Below are positions 7,382-15,289 of a stretch of DNA of 40,277 nt, one piece after another. The position numbers and the translations under genes were made by a program. Within the stretch, counting starts at the first letter, position 1; each line of letters begins with the position of its first letter. The notes beneath the pieces were generated by a model, which searched no databases, was not told the origin of the DNA, and saw nothing but the letters and a program-made list of their open reading frames with translations. Location of the stretch: NCBI GenBank assembly GCA_036398095.1, contig DASWHR010000080.1:1-40277 (forward strand). The letters are read 5' to 3'. This DNA is from DASWHR01 sp036398095. Its GTDB lineage: Bacteria > Actinomycetota > AC-67.

Positions 7382-7546
7382 GTGGAACGAGTAGCGGGAA
7401 CGACTGACCTCGGCCGCGTTCCGAATACTTCGATCATCGCCATCAGTGAGACAGCCCTGGCCGAAGCCGTCAGCTCCGTAATCAGGTTCGATACGGTCCG
7501 ACCTTCGCCATGCATTCCCGTTTGTCGCAGTGGAAATAACTGGTAA
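7382..7546 (+). CDS. Unrecognised 54-residue ORF
   Basis: A GTG-initiated frame begins one base after the stop of the preceding small ORF. It reads as a plausible short protein with TSIIAISETALAEAVSSVIRF and two cysteines near the C-terminus. Two minus-strand frames are also open over much of the same stretch, so coding is not certain and the right strand is not certain either. No family is recognised. Confidence 0.2.
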   Translation: MERVAGTTDLGRVPNTSIIAISETALAEAVSSVIRFDTVRPSPCIPVCRSGNNW

Positions 7547-7582
7547 ACTTGCGTTGAGGAGCGGCTTCAGCACGTCAAGCAA

Positions 7583-7608
7583 GTTCAAATACCGTCCCCC
7601 CAACCCGA
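7583..7608 (+). repeat. Imperfect copy of the tRNA-Pro 3' end
   Basis: Starts with GTTCAAAT, identical to the T-loop region of tRNA-Pro at 4393-4400, and continues with an interrupted match to the rest of the tRNA 3' end, ending in CCCGA in both. Only the first 8 bases match without gaps. If meaningful it would be a decayed attachment-site copy at the right end of the lower-GC islet, just before the der stop. Chance similarity is a serious alternative. Confidence 0.25.
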
Positions 7609-7623
7609 CCCGGCCTGTTGCGT

Positions 7624-8946
7624 CTACGCGTTGCGTTCCCGCTTTCGGACGCGAACGGCGACGCGGATCGGCGATCCGTCGAACCCGAACGTCGCGCGCA
7701 GGCTGTTTTCCAAGGCTTTCGTGGCGTGGTCGGGAAGGCGGTCGCTCGCGAACACGATGACCGTCGGCGGCCTGACCGACGCTTGCGTGACGTACTTGAT
7801 ACGCGGCGGTCGCGTCCCGCGCGATCCGAGCGGAATCTTCTCGACGGCGGCGCGGATCCATCCGTTCAAGGCCGCCGTCGGGATGCGCTTTTCCCAAGAA
7901 GCTCGCGCGGCCTCGACGGCTGGCATAACGCGGCCGATGCCGCGTTTCGTCAGCGCCGACGTTCGCACCAGCGGGGCCCAACGAAGGAACGGGAACTGCC
8001 GCTCGATGTCTCGCTCGATCTGGTCGCCCGCGTCCTCGTCCAGCAGGTCCCACTTGTTGAGCACGAGGATCGCCGCGCGGCCCGATTCGATCACTCGGTC
8101 GGCGATGCGCTGATCCTGATCGGTGATGCCCGCCTCGGCGTCGATCACGATGATCGCGACGTCGGCGCGGTCGATCGCGCGGAGCGAGCGGACCAGACCG
8201 TAGTACTCGGGGCCCTCCGCCTGTTTGGCGCGGCGACGCATGCCGGCCGTATCGATGAACTCGTAGGTCTTGTCCCCGATCGTGACCGTCTCGTCCACGG
8301 TATCGCGGGTCGTTCCCGGCGTCGCGTCGACGATCGAGCGGTTCTGACCGGTAAGCCGGTTGAACAAGCTCGATTTTCCGGCGTTCGGGCGGCCGACCAC
8401 GGCGACGCGAAGCGGCCGGTCCGGGTGGTCGCGGACGGGGACGTCGTCGGGAAGCGTCGCGACGATCGCGTCGAGCACATCGCCCGATCCCCGGCCGTGG
8501 AGCGCGCTGACCGGCAGCGCATGCCCCAGGCCGAGTCGCTGCAGCGCATGCAGTTCGTCTTCGAGCGCGGCCGTGTCCACTTTGTTGGCCACGACGATGA
8601 CCGGCACGTCCGAGCGGCGAAGGGTTCGCGCCACGACGACGTCGTCGCCGATCGCGCCGGTCGAGGCGTCCACGACGAACAGGATCAGATCGGCCTGCGC
8701 CGCGGCCCGCTCGGCCTGCTCGACCACCTTCGCCGCCAGGCCGCGGGCCCGCGGCTCCCATCCTCCGGTATCGACCAGAAGAAACGAGCGCCTCCCCCAT
8801 TCGACCGGATAGCCCTGCCGGTCGCGGGTGACTCCAGGCATGTCGTGCTCGATCGCCTCGCGCCGGCCCAAGAGCCGGTTCACCAGCGTGGATTTTCCGA
8901 CGTTGGTTCGCCCCACGACCGCGACGACGGGCCGCCCGGCGCTCAT
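7624..8946 (-). CDS. der: Ribosome biogenesis GTPase Der (EngA)
   Basis: 440 residues, the full family length. Two Era-like GTPase domains act in tandem in assembly of the 50S subunit. The first domain has GRTNVGKS (G1), DTGG (G3) and NKVD (G4); the second has GRPNAGKS, DTAG and NKWD. The C-terminal KH-like domain begins at about residue 350 and ends in a basic VRVRKRERNA tail. The ATG at 8946 is the last of four ATG codons created by a short tandem repeat between cmk and der. Cotranscription with cmk matches Rv1712-Rv1713. Confidence 0.97.
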   Translation of the reverse strand: MSAGRPVVAVVGRTNVGKSTLVNRLLGRREAIEHDMPGVTRDRQGYPVEWGRRSFLLVDTGGWEPRARGLAAKVVEQAERAAAQADLILFVVDASTGAIGDDVVVARTLRRSDVPVIVVANKVDTAALEDELHALQRLGLGHALPVSALHGRGSGDVLDAIVATLPDDVPVRDHPDRPLRVAVVGRPNAGKSSLFNRLTGQNRSIVDATPGTTRDTVDETVTIGDKTYEFIDTAGMRRRAKQAEGPEYYGLVRSLRAIDRADVAIIVIDAEAGITDQDQRIADRVIESGRAAILVLNKWDLLDEDAGDQIERDIERQFPFLRWAPLVRTSALTKRGIGRVMPAVEAARASWEKRIPTAALNGWIRAAVEKIPLGSRGTRPPRIKYVTQASVRPPTVIVFASDRLPDHATKALENSLRATFGFDGSPIRVAVRVRKRERNA

Positions 8947-8980
8947 GGGGCGCTCATGGGGCGCTCATGGGGGCGCTCAT
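8939..8980 (-). repeat. 11-12 base tandem repeat forming a chain of stop/start overlaps
   Basis: Read on the minus strand, ATGAGCGCCCC occurs three times (the first copy with one extra C), then a fourth, partial copy that is the true der start. ATG codons lie at 8980, 8968, 8957 and 8946. The cmk TGA overlaps ATG 8980; that frame reads M-S-A-P-M-S-A-P and stops at a TGA overlapping ATG 8957; this reads M-S-A-P and stops at a TGA overlapping ATG 8946, which opens der. Each junction is a classic ATGA coupling site. Confidence 0.9.
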
Positions 8981-9642
8981 CGCGGCACCAGGCCCGCCGC
9001 GGCGGCGAGCGCCGCGATCTCCTCGACGACGTGGTCGATGGACTTGCCGGTCGAATCGATGGTGATCGCTCCGGGGGCGGGGACCAGTGGGGTCGTCCGG
9101 TCGTCGATCTCATCGCGCGCTTCGATCTGAAGCCGGAGCGTCTCCAGATCCACCGGATGGCCGGCGGCGATCAGGTCACGGGACCGGCGGCGGGCTCGCT
9201 CGGCCGGCGAGGCCGTGAGGAAGATCTTGACGGGAGCCCATGGGACGACGACCGTTCCGATGTCGCGGCCTTCGATGACGGCCGGCCCGGATTCGGCCAG
9301 CTCCTTTTGCCGGGCGACGAGAATGTCGCGGACGTGCGCGTGGCGCGATACCTGCGAGACCGCGGCCGTGACGGCCGGGTCTCGGATCTGCTGTTCGCGG
9401 AGCGCACCTCCGATCCGAATGCCGTCGGGCGTGAAGTCGAACTCCAACGTGTCGGCGAGCAACGCGATGGCGGTCTCGTCGGCCAGATCGAGGCCGGCGT
9501 CCAATGCGGCCCAGGTCACGGCGCGGTACATGGATCCGGTGTCCAGGCGAGCGATCCCCAGCCGGCGGGCGACGGCGGCTGTGACGCTCGACTTGCCGGC
9601 GCCGGCCGGCCCGTCGATGGCGATCACGATCGGACGAGTCAT
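8977..9642 (-). CDS. cmk: Cytidylate kinase
   Basis: 221 residues. It phosphorylates CMP and dCMP with ATP. The P-loop DGPAGAGKSS is at residues 10-19, followed by LDTGSMYRA (CMP-binding region), EGRDIGTVVVP, and FLTASPAERARRR of the lid. The ATG at 9642 overlaps the aroA stop (ATGA); the frame is open further upstream inside aroA, but the start here begins the conserved MTRPIVIAIDGPAG. Tight coupling on both sides (aroA upstream, der downstream) marks one operon. Confidence 0.97.
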   Translation of the reverse strand: MTRPIVIAIDGPAGAGKSSVTAAVARRLGIARLDTGSMYRAVTWAALDAGLDLADETAIALLADTLEFDFTPDGIRIGGALREQQIRDPAVTAAVSQVSRHAHVRDILVARQKELAESGPAVIEGRDIGTVVVPWAPVKIFLTASPAERARRRSRDLIAAGHPVDLETLRLQIEARDEIDDRTTPLVPAPGAITIDSTGKSIDHVVEEIAALAAAAGLVPR

Positions 9643-11051
9643 CCGTTCGGGACCAAGATCGAGGCGAGGTTCGACGCGAACGATGGATAGGAGACGCCGA
9701 CCGCGTCCCATCCGCGGATCGTGACCTCCGCATCGGCTGCGAGTCCCGCGACCGCGAACCCCATCGCGATCCGGTGGTCGCCGCCGGAATCGACGACGCC
9801 CCCGCCGGTTCGGCCGTTGCCGGTGACGACCATCCCGTCCGGCGACGTTCGGACCGGCACGCCCAGCGCCGCCAGACCGGCGGCCGTCGTGGCGATCCGG
9901 TCGCTTTCCTTGACCCGAAGCTCGGCGGCTCCTTCGATGACGGTCTCCCCATCCGCGAACGCTCCGAGTATCGCGACCAAAGGAAGCTCATCGATCATCG
10001 CCGGGACGCCGGCTGCTCCTATATGGAGAGCGCGACGATCGCCGGCCCGAACGCGGACGGTCGCGCGGGGCTCGCCGCATGCCTCGGATCCGTCTTCGAG
10101 ATCGACCCGTGCCCCGAAGCGACGAAGCACGTCGAGGATCCCCGCCCGAGTCGGGTTCACGCCAACTCCGGTGACGCGCAGATCGGATCCGGGCAGGAGA
10201 GCTGCCGCGACCAGCAGAAAGGCTGCCGACGATAGATCGCCGGGGATATCAAGCACTTCGACGTTTTGGATATGTGTCGACTTAACGATGAGTCGATCAA
10301 CCGATCCATCTACTGAGCAGCCGAGGTATCGGAGCAGGCGTTCCGTATGATCTCGGCTCGCTCCCCCACCGGCTACGACGGTCTCGCCTTCGGCGTGCAG
10401 CCCCGCGAACAGAAGCGCCGTTTTGATCTGCGCGCTGGGGACGGGAAGTCGGTGCTCAACGCCCTGGAGCTGCCCACCTCGGATGGTGATCGGTGGAGTT
10501 CCGGCGTCGGTCGTGCTCACGGCTGCGCCCATTCGGCGGAGCGGTTCGGCGATGCGCTCCATCGGTCTGGTGCGAAGGGACTCGTCGCCGTCGAGCGTGG
10601 CTTGGAAGTCGCAGGCGGCCAGCAAGCCGAGCAAAGTTCGGATCGTCGTGCCGGAGTTTCCGCAGTCGAGGGTTCGGCCTGGGTTCTTCCAGCTTCCCAC
10701 GGTCCGCCCGCGAACCAGAATTTCCCAGGAAGACCCTGAAGAGGCAGAACCCTCAACTTCAACTGCAGGTAGATCCGGTCCGATCACGTCCGCGAGGGGC
10801 CGAAGCACCGAAAGCGTCGACGAAACGTCACGCGCGGTCCCGAGGCCGCGGATGGTGCAGTCGCCGGTGCCGGCGGCGGCGACCATCAACGCCCGGTGGC
10901 TGATCGACTTGTCGCCGGGAACCCGAAGCTCGCCTTCTACCCGCTTGGCGGGGCTGATCGTAGTCACGCTCACGCTGGTCTCCACACCGCCATACGCCGG
11001 CGGACGCTGCCGTCGTGGGTCGAAGGGCCGCGGAGCTTCGCTGCGAGCCAT
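9639..11051 (-). CDS. aroA: 3-phosphoshikimate 1-carboxyvinyltransferase (EPSP synthase)
   Basis: Sixth step of the shikimate pathway: shikimate 3-phosphate plus PEP to EPSP. Family motifs are GDKSISHRAL near the N-terminus, LDCGNSGTT, RPMERIAEPL, SAQIKTALL, NPTRAGILDVLRRFGA, RVKESDRI and GDHRIAM. The sequence from 11051 gives 470 residues, about 40 more than usual. The first 28 are Pro/Arg-rich and unlike the family; GTG codons at 10985, 10973 and 10967 are realistic alternatives, the last beginning directly at the conserved TTISPAKRVEG. The gene follows a 365-base gap and leads into cmk with an ATGA overlap. Confidence 0.95.
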   Translation of the reverse strand: MARSEAPRPFDPRRQRPPAYGGVETSVSVTTISPAKRVEGELRVPGDKSISHRALMVAAAGTGDCTIRGLGTARDVSSTLSVLRPLADVIGPDLPAVEVEGSASSGSSWEILVRGRTVGSWKNPGRTLDCGNSGTTIRTLLGLLAACDFQATLDGDESLRTRPMERIAEPLRRMGAAVSTTDAGTPPITIRGGQLQGVEHRLPVPSAQIKTALLFAGLHAEGETVVAGGGASRDHTERLLRYLGCSVDGSVDRLIVKSTHIQNVEVLDIPGDLSSAAFLLVAAALLPGSDLRVTGVGVNPTRAGILDVLRRFGARVDLEDGSEACGEPRATVRVRAGDRRALHIGAAGVPAMIDELPLVAILGAFADGETVIEGAAELRVKESDRIATTAAGLAALGVPVRTSPDGMVVTGNGRTGGGVVDSGGDHRIAMGFAVAGLAADAEVTIRGWDAVGVSYPSFASNLASILVPNG

Positions 11052-11416
11052 CCGGCCGATCCATCGGCGTTCAGGGCCGGTTTTGACCCCGGCGAATCAT
11101 AGCCCACCGCCTGGGCCGGCCGGAGCCACTCCCGCGCGCGCCGTGGACAACCGGAGCCGGCGACGAGCCGCATCTCTTTGCCGAGAAATCGATGTATCGG
11201 CAAAGTCCCTGATCGCCGAAGCCCTCCATAGCCGAAGCTCTAGGTCGATTCGCCGAGCCGGCGGTATGTCGACAGACTGATTCACCGGGAAAGCAGTTTT
11301 GTGATTTATCCATTCATCAATGAGTGGATAACTTGATAAGGCGGTTTAGCCTTTCCTCCAACCCATTGATCAGGAAACTCACAGCTCAGACCGTATCGAC
11401 TTATCCCTGAGGCGCT
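11052..11416. other. Intergenic region with palindromes between tyrA and aroA
   Basis: No convincing gene; one 80-codon frame on the minus strand lacks any family features and is ignored. The stretch is clearly richer in A/T near 11280-11400. It holds an imperfect palindrome at 11306-11331 whose ends, TTATCCA and TGGATAA, resemble DnaA boxes, a third TTATCC at 11401-11406, and a perfect CGCTTT/AAAGCG hairpin at 11413-11430 that overlaps the last codons of tyrA. It probably carries the promoter of aroA-cmk-der and the 3' end of the tyrA message. Confidence 0.6.
11306..11331. repeat. Imperfect palindrome with DnaA-box-like arms
   Basis: Left arm TTATCCATTCAT and right arm ATGAGTGGATAA are complementary except for one T-G wobble, with CA at the centre. 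The minus-strand reading TTATCCACT differs from the consensus box TTATCCACA at one position; the plus-strand TTATCCATT differs at two. It could be an operator or a DnaA-binding site upstream of aroA. Confidence 0.4.
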
Positions 11417-11430
11417 TTATATAGAAAGCG
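11413..11430 (-). terminator. Hairpin at the tyrA 3' end
   Basis: CGCTTT and AAAGCG are perfectly complementary around the 6-base loop ATATAG. The tyrA stop codon (11417-11419) lies within it. No T run follows on the minus strand, so intrinsic termination is uncertain; it may instead stabilise the 3' end. Confidence 0.3.
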
Positions 11431-12508
11431 ATCTAGGATGATATCCACGACTCTCTAAAGCGTCGTGTGCTCGTTTCGATTGATCGTCCCCGAGAATGAG
11501 AAGGCGCAGAACGCCTCGACCCCCTTCCTCCGCGTGGCTAATCTGGATGTCTTCGATATTGGCGCCGACATTCCCCACGAGCGTGGTGACCTCGGCGAGC
11601 ACCCCCGGCCGGTCCGGGATCGGGACGAGGATCTCGAACAACTGCCCATCCGTTCGCTTGCCGGCGAGGCTTTGCCTCGAGACGCGAGCCGAATCAAGGT
11701 GCCCGAGGATCGATTCGGAGGCTCCCGATGCGACGAAGTCTCGCAATTCGCCCAAACGGTCCATGAACTCGCCGAGGGCACGCACGATCGCGTCTGCATT
11801 TTCCCGGCAAATGTCGATCCAGATGCCTGGATTGGAGGCGGCCACGCGGGTTATGTCACGAAATCCACCGGCTGCCAGAGACAACAGACTTGCCTTGTCC
11901 TTTCCATGATCGGCCGCCATGTTCATCATGGTGGCAGCCGTCAGATGGGGCAGGTGGGAGATGATGGCCATCAGCTCGTCGTGGAGCGCCGGCTCGAGGG
12001 CGATCACGTGGCTCCCCATGGCAGAGAGCAGGCCGTGGAGCGTCCGATAGGCCGCGGGCTCGACTCGAGGTGTCGGAGTGAGGATCCACCAAGCCCCGTC
12101 GAACAGACCTTCCTTGGCTCCCTCGATCCCATCCTCTTCCGAGCCGGCCATCGGGTGCCCGCCTAGGAAAGTAATGTTCTCACCGATGAAAGATGTCACC
12201 TCATCTACGACTCTAGACTTTGTACTTCCAACATCTGTAATGATTGCCCCTGCTTTGACGCCCGATATAGCCTGTTTGATGGCGTTGAGCGTGGCACCGA
12301 CCGGGGTTGCAATGAAGATGACGTCGGCATCGTGGACCGCCTCGGCCGGCGTCCCAGCGATGCGGTCCCCGGCGCCTCGCTCGACGGCCCGGCGCGCCGA
12401 ATCCGGCGAACGGTCGTAGACGACGACCTCGTCGACGTTGTCGAGGGCGCGAAGAGCCATGCCGATCGATCCCCCGATCAGTCCAGTGCCGAGCAGCGCG
12501 ACGCGCAT
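11417..12508 (-). CDS. tyrA: Prephenate dehydrogenase with ACT domain
   Basis: 363 residues. Oxidative decarboxylation of prephenate to 4-hydroxyphenylpyruvate, the tyrosine branch. An N-terminal NAD-binding fold with GTGLIGGSIG (7-16), an ITDVGSTK turn, the catalytic-region GGHPMAGSE, and the helical dimerisation domain with HLPHLTAA and GGFRDITRVA. Residues about 290-363 form an ACT domain (DRPGVLAEVTTLVGNVGANIEDI), the likely site of tyrosine feedback. The start lies one base after the aroH stop, so chorismate mutase and this enzyme are made together and catalyse consecutive steps. Confidence 0.96.
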   Translation of the reverse strand: MRVALLGTGLIGGSIGMALRALDNVDEVVVYDRSPDSARRAVERGAGDRIAGTPAEAVHDADVIFIATPVGATLNAIKQAISGVKAGAIITDVGSTKSRVVDEVTSFIGENITFLGGHPMAGSEEDGIEGAKEGLFDGAWWILTPTPRVEPAAYRTLHGLLSAMGSHVIALEPALHDELMAIISHLPHLTAATMMNMAADHGKDKASLLSLAAGGFRDITRVAASNPGIWIDICRENADAIVRALGEFMDRLGELRDFVASGASESILGHLDSARVSRQSLAGKRTDGQLFEILVPIPDRPGVLAEVTTLVGNVGANIEDIQISHAEEGGRGVLRLLILGDDQSKRAHDALESRGYHPRSLSI

Positions 12509-12509
12509 G

Positions 12510-12875
12510 CTATCGATGGAGGTCGGTCCGCAGAGGCGTCGCCCGCTCCAGGTAGACGTGGCGCAGCTCGCTTCGCGGGGTCTCGGAATACACGGACACC
12601 AGCACTCGAATGCACAAGGTCACGGCGCCGGTGACGGCGAGCTCCCGAGCGCAGATCAGGGGCACGTCCAACAGGCCCATGCTTCGGGCGGCGACTGCTG
12701 GGAACTCGCTGTGGATGTCCTCGGTCGCGGTGAACATGATGCTGACGATGGCATCCGGGTCCAGCCGGTTGCGATCGATGATTTCCTTGAGCAGCGTCCC
12801 GGTGCGCTCGACCACCTGGTCGCGGGTGTCCTCGTCCAGGGTCGTCGCGCCGCGCACGGCTCGAAGGCGTTCCAT
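12510..12875 (-). CDS. aroH: Chorismate mutase, AroH class
   Basis: 121 residues. Rearranges chorismate to prephenate, the substrate of the next gene's product. It is the monofunctional trimeric AroH type: MERLRAVRGATT start, DIHSEFPAVAARSMG, and VPLICARELAV with the active-site Arg, then the C-terminal CIRVLVSVY and HVYLERA. The AroQ-type helical fold is absent. It heads the aroH-tyrA pair; the 66-base gap upstream to rluB carries no strong ribosome site. Confidence 0.95.
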   Translation of the reverse strand: MERLRAVRGATTLDEDTRDQVVERTGTLLKEIIDRNRLDPDAIVSIMFTATEDIHSEFPAVAARSMGLLDVPLICARELAVTGAVTLCIRVLVSVYSETPRSELRHVYLERATPLRTDLHR

Positions 12876-12941
12876 CGGCGTGAATATAGTCGGACGCGAG
12901 TGCAGAAAGATGCAAGCAGAGAACGCTATCCAGCGTTAGAG

Positions 12942-13907
12942 CTATAAGCCGACAAGTCGATAAAGCTCCCCGACTTCAGGGACGGTCAACGCTCGAACAT
13001 CGCCCTCGACCAGGCCGGATAGGCGAATCGGGCCGTATGCGATCCGCACAAGTTCGACGACCGGATGGCCGAGCGCCTCCAACATCCGGCGGACTTCGCG
13101 TTTGCGGCCCTCGGCCATCACGATCTCGACTTGACTGGTCTTGGACGCCTTGCCGCGCAGCCGCGTACGCACCGCTCGCGCCGGGCCGTCCTCCAGGTGG
13201 ACTCCCCGCTCGAGCTTGCGCAGCGTTGCGACCTCGACCTGTCCCGAGACCTTGGCGATGTAGACCTTCTCGATTCCGTAGCGAGGATGCGCGAGCCGGT
13301 GCGCCAGGTCCCCGTCGTCGGTCAAGAGCAGCAGGCCGCTCGTATCCGAATCGAGCCGCCCGACGGGGAAGACCCGGCCCCGGGTTCGAACCAGGTCCAA
13401 CACGGTCTTTCGTCCGAACGGATCGGCCGCGGAGGTGATGACCCCGGTCGGCTTGTTCATGATCAGATAGGTGCGGTCGCGGCGGACCCCTACCCGCTCG
13501 CCGTCGACCTCGATCCGAGCCGTGGCCGGATCGACCCGGGTCCCAAGCGTTCGAACGACCGTGCCGTCGACCGAAACGCGGCCGGCCACGATCAGCTCTT
13601 CGGCTGCCCGGCGGGAGGCGATCCCGGCGGCGGCGAGCACCCGCTGGAGCCGCACCGGCTGGCCCTCGGGCGCGAGTGGCGGGGGCGGTGGGCCCGTATC
13701 CGGTCGCAACCGGGGGGCCGGCGGCCTGACTCGCCGCGGAGGAACGGGCCTCTTGCGTCCCTTGGTGGACGCGGCAGCGGCGGGTTTGCCGCGCTTGCTT
13801 GAGACGGCGGCGGCGGGTTTGCCGCGCTTCGCGGGTGGCTTCGACGTCTTCCCGGCGCCGCTCCCCGTGCCCCGCCCGCCGACGCGCCGCTTAGGGTTCG
13901 AGCTCAT
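12942..13907 (-). CDS. rluB: Pseudouridine synthase, RsuA/RluB family
   Basis: 321 residues from the ATG at 13907. Converts a uridine of rRNA to pseudouridine; the B-subgroup (23S) is favoured by length and context (Rv1711 position). Residues 1-80 are a basic, Ala/Pro-rich disordered tail with a KRGKPAAA unit repeated twice. An S4 RNA-binding domain follows at 86-130 (RLQRVLAAAGIASRRAAEELI), then the catalytic domain with GRLDSDTSGLLLLT, catalytic Asp186, and GRKREVRRMLEALGHPV. The start lies 17 bases inside the end of scpB, a coupled overlap. An upstream extension of the frame inside scpB is discarded. Confidence 0.93.
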   Translation of the reverse strand: MSSNPKRRVGGRGTGSGAGKTSKPPAKRGKPAAAVSSKRGKPAAAASTKGRKRPVPPRRVRPPAPRLRPDTGPPPPPLAPEGQPVRLQRVLAAAGIASRRAAEELIVAGRVSVDGTVVRTLGTRVDPATARIEVDGERVGVRRDRTYLIMNKPTGVITSAADPFGRKTVLDLVRTRGRVFPVGRLDSDTSGLLLLTDDGDLAHRLAHPRYGIEKVYIAKVSGQVEVATLRKLERGVHLEDGPARAVRTRLRGKASKTSQVEIVMAEGRKREVRRMLEALGHPVVELVRIAYGPIRLSGLVEGDVRALTVPEVGELYRLVGL

Positions 13908-14433
13908 CGGCGACCGCTGCCGGCGGCAGCAGATCCGCGATCGGGGGAAGCTCGTCGAGCGTCCGAAGGCCAAGCCGTTCGAGGAACCGGCCCGACGTCC
14001 CGTACAAGATGGCCTGCCCTGGACCAGGGTCGCGACCGACCTCCACGACCAGGCCGCGCGCCTCCAGCGTGTTGACCACGCCGTCCGAGTCGACGCCGCG
14101 AATCGATGCGATCTGCTGGCGGGTAATCGGCTGCTTGTAGGCGATGATCGCCAGGACTTCGAGCGCCGCCTGGGTTAGGCGCGGCTGCTGGACGGCCATC
14201 ACGAATCGCTCGACGTGGGCGGCCGCGTCGGGGCTGGTGTAGAGCCGGAATCCGGCGCCCACCTCGCGCAGGATGACCCCACGACCCCCCTCGACCAGCT
14301 CGGCCGCAAGCACGTCGAGCTCGCCGCGGACCTTGTCGCGCGACTCCTCGGTGATCTGGGCGAGCACGGTCAGCGGGACCGGATCGGTCGCGACGAACAG
14401 GATTGCCTCCAGGATGCGGCGAAGCTCGCTCAT
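13891..14433 (-). CDS. scpB: Segregation and condensation protein B
   Basis: 180 residues. Winged-helix kleisin-associated subunit that, with ScpA and SMC, compacts and segregates the chromosome. Visible signatures are LRRILEAILFVATDPV at the start, FRLYTSPDAAAHVERF, LTQAALEVLAIIAYKQPITRQQIASIRGVD and the closing ILYGTSGRFLERLGLRTLDELPP. The start overlaps the scpA stop (ATGA). The C-terminal tail overlaps rluB. SMC itself is not in the window. Confidence 0.97.
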   Translation of the reverse strand: MSELRRILEAILFVATDPVPLTVLAQITEESRDKVRGELDVLAAELVEGGRGVILREVGAGFRLYTSPDAAAHVERFVMAVQQPRLTQAALEVLAIIAYKQPITRQQIASIRGVDSDGVVNTLEARGLVVEVGRDPGPGQAILYGTSGRFLERLGLRTLDELPPIADLLPPAAVADELEP

Positions 14434-15239
14434 GCTCGCTCCCCCGCCGGCTCCGATTCCTGGGTGACGGGGGTTACGGGCGCTCCGCCGTCGTACTCGT
14501 CGAAGATGGCAGCCTTTCGACCTTGCCAGGTCACGTCGATCTCACCGAACCGGTCGGCTTGGGCGACGTCCACCTCCCCGGCCTTGAGAAGCTCTAGCAG
14601 TGCGAGGAAGCGGACGATGACCTCGATTCGCGTCTCGGCTCCGGCCGTGAGCTGGCGGAACGTGCCGCGGCGCAGATGCGCCAAGATCGAGCGGATCGCT
14701 TCGGCGGCGTCGGCGACCGTGGCCCGAATCGGGGTGATGTGCGACAGATCCAGGACTCGCTTCGGCTTGGGCGTCAGGACCGTAACGGCGAGGTCGGCGA
14801 GTTTCTGGGGAGACGTGCGGGCCAGCAGGTCGGGGCACAGATGCGCGAAGTCCCCGCCCGGTCCGGCCTCCCGCGGGAAGTGACCGGCGTTTTCGTCCAG
14901 TCGGGAACGCAGAACCGCGGCCGCGTCCTTGAACGCCCGGTATTCGAGCAGGCGGGCGATGAGCACGTCGCGGTCGCTGAGCAGCAAGCCGTCCTCGTCG
15001 TCGCGGGGCGGTCCGGGGAGGAGCCGAGCCGCCTTCATCTCGACCAGCGTCGCCGCGACGATCAGGAACTCAGTGGCGATTTCCAGGTCCAGATCCTGCA
15101 TGGCCTGAAGGTGCACGAGGTACTCCTCGGTGATCGTGGCCAGCGAGACCTCGTAGATGTCCAGCTCACGCTTGGCGATCAGATGGAGGAGCAGGTCGAA
15201 GGGGCCTTCGAACACCGCCAGGTGCACTTGATAGGTCAT
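14430..15239 (-). CDS. scpA: Segregation and condensation protein A (kleisin)
   Basis: 269 residues. Kleisin subunit of the SMC-ScpAB condensin. N-terminal block FEGPFDLLLHLIAKRELDIYEVSLATITEEYL is diagnostic, followed by EFLIVAATLVEMKAARLLP; the C-terminal winged helix contains VIVRFLALLELLKAGEVDVAQ. A charged linker of about residues 85-190 separates them. It is the first of the coupled set scpA-scpB-rluB, 50 bases after the site-2-protease-like gene. Confidence 0.97.
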   Translation of the reverse strand: MTYQVHLAVFEGPFDLLLHLIAKRELDIYEVSLATITEEYLVHLQAMQDLDLEIATEFLIVAATLVEMKAARLLPGPPRDDEDGLLLSDRDVLIARLLEYRAFKDAAAVLRSRLDENAGHFPREAGPGGDFAHLCPDLLARTSPQKLADLAVTVLTPKPKRVLDLSHITPIRATVADAAEAIRSILAHLRRGTFRQLTAGAETRIEVIVRFLALLELLKAGEVDVAQADRFGEIDVTWQGRKAAIFDEYDGGAPVTPVTQESEPAGERA

Positions 15240-15289
15240 CAGCGCGTCAGTGTATCGGCCCGGCGGCCCTGCTCCAACGACGACCGCGG

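Noticed and set aside
7583..7608. A second complete tRNA gene at the right end of the islet
   Set aside because: Only a T-loop-like string is present; the flanking bases do not pair as a T stem, and no acceptor or anticodon stem can be drawn.
11071..11313. 80-codon minus-strand frame between tyrA and aroA
   Set aside because: It has no family features and no ribosome site, and it overlaps the palindromic promoter-like region.
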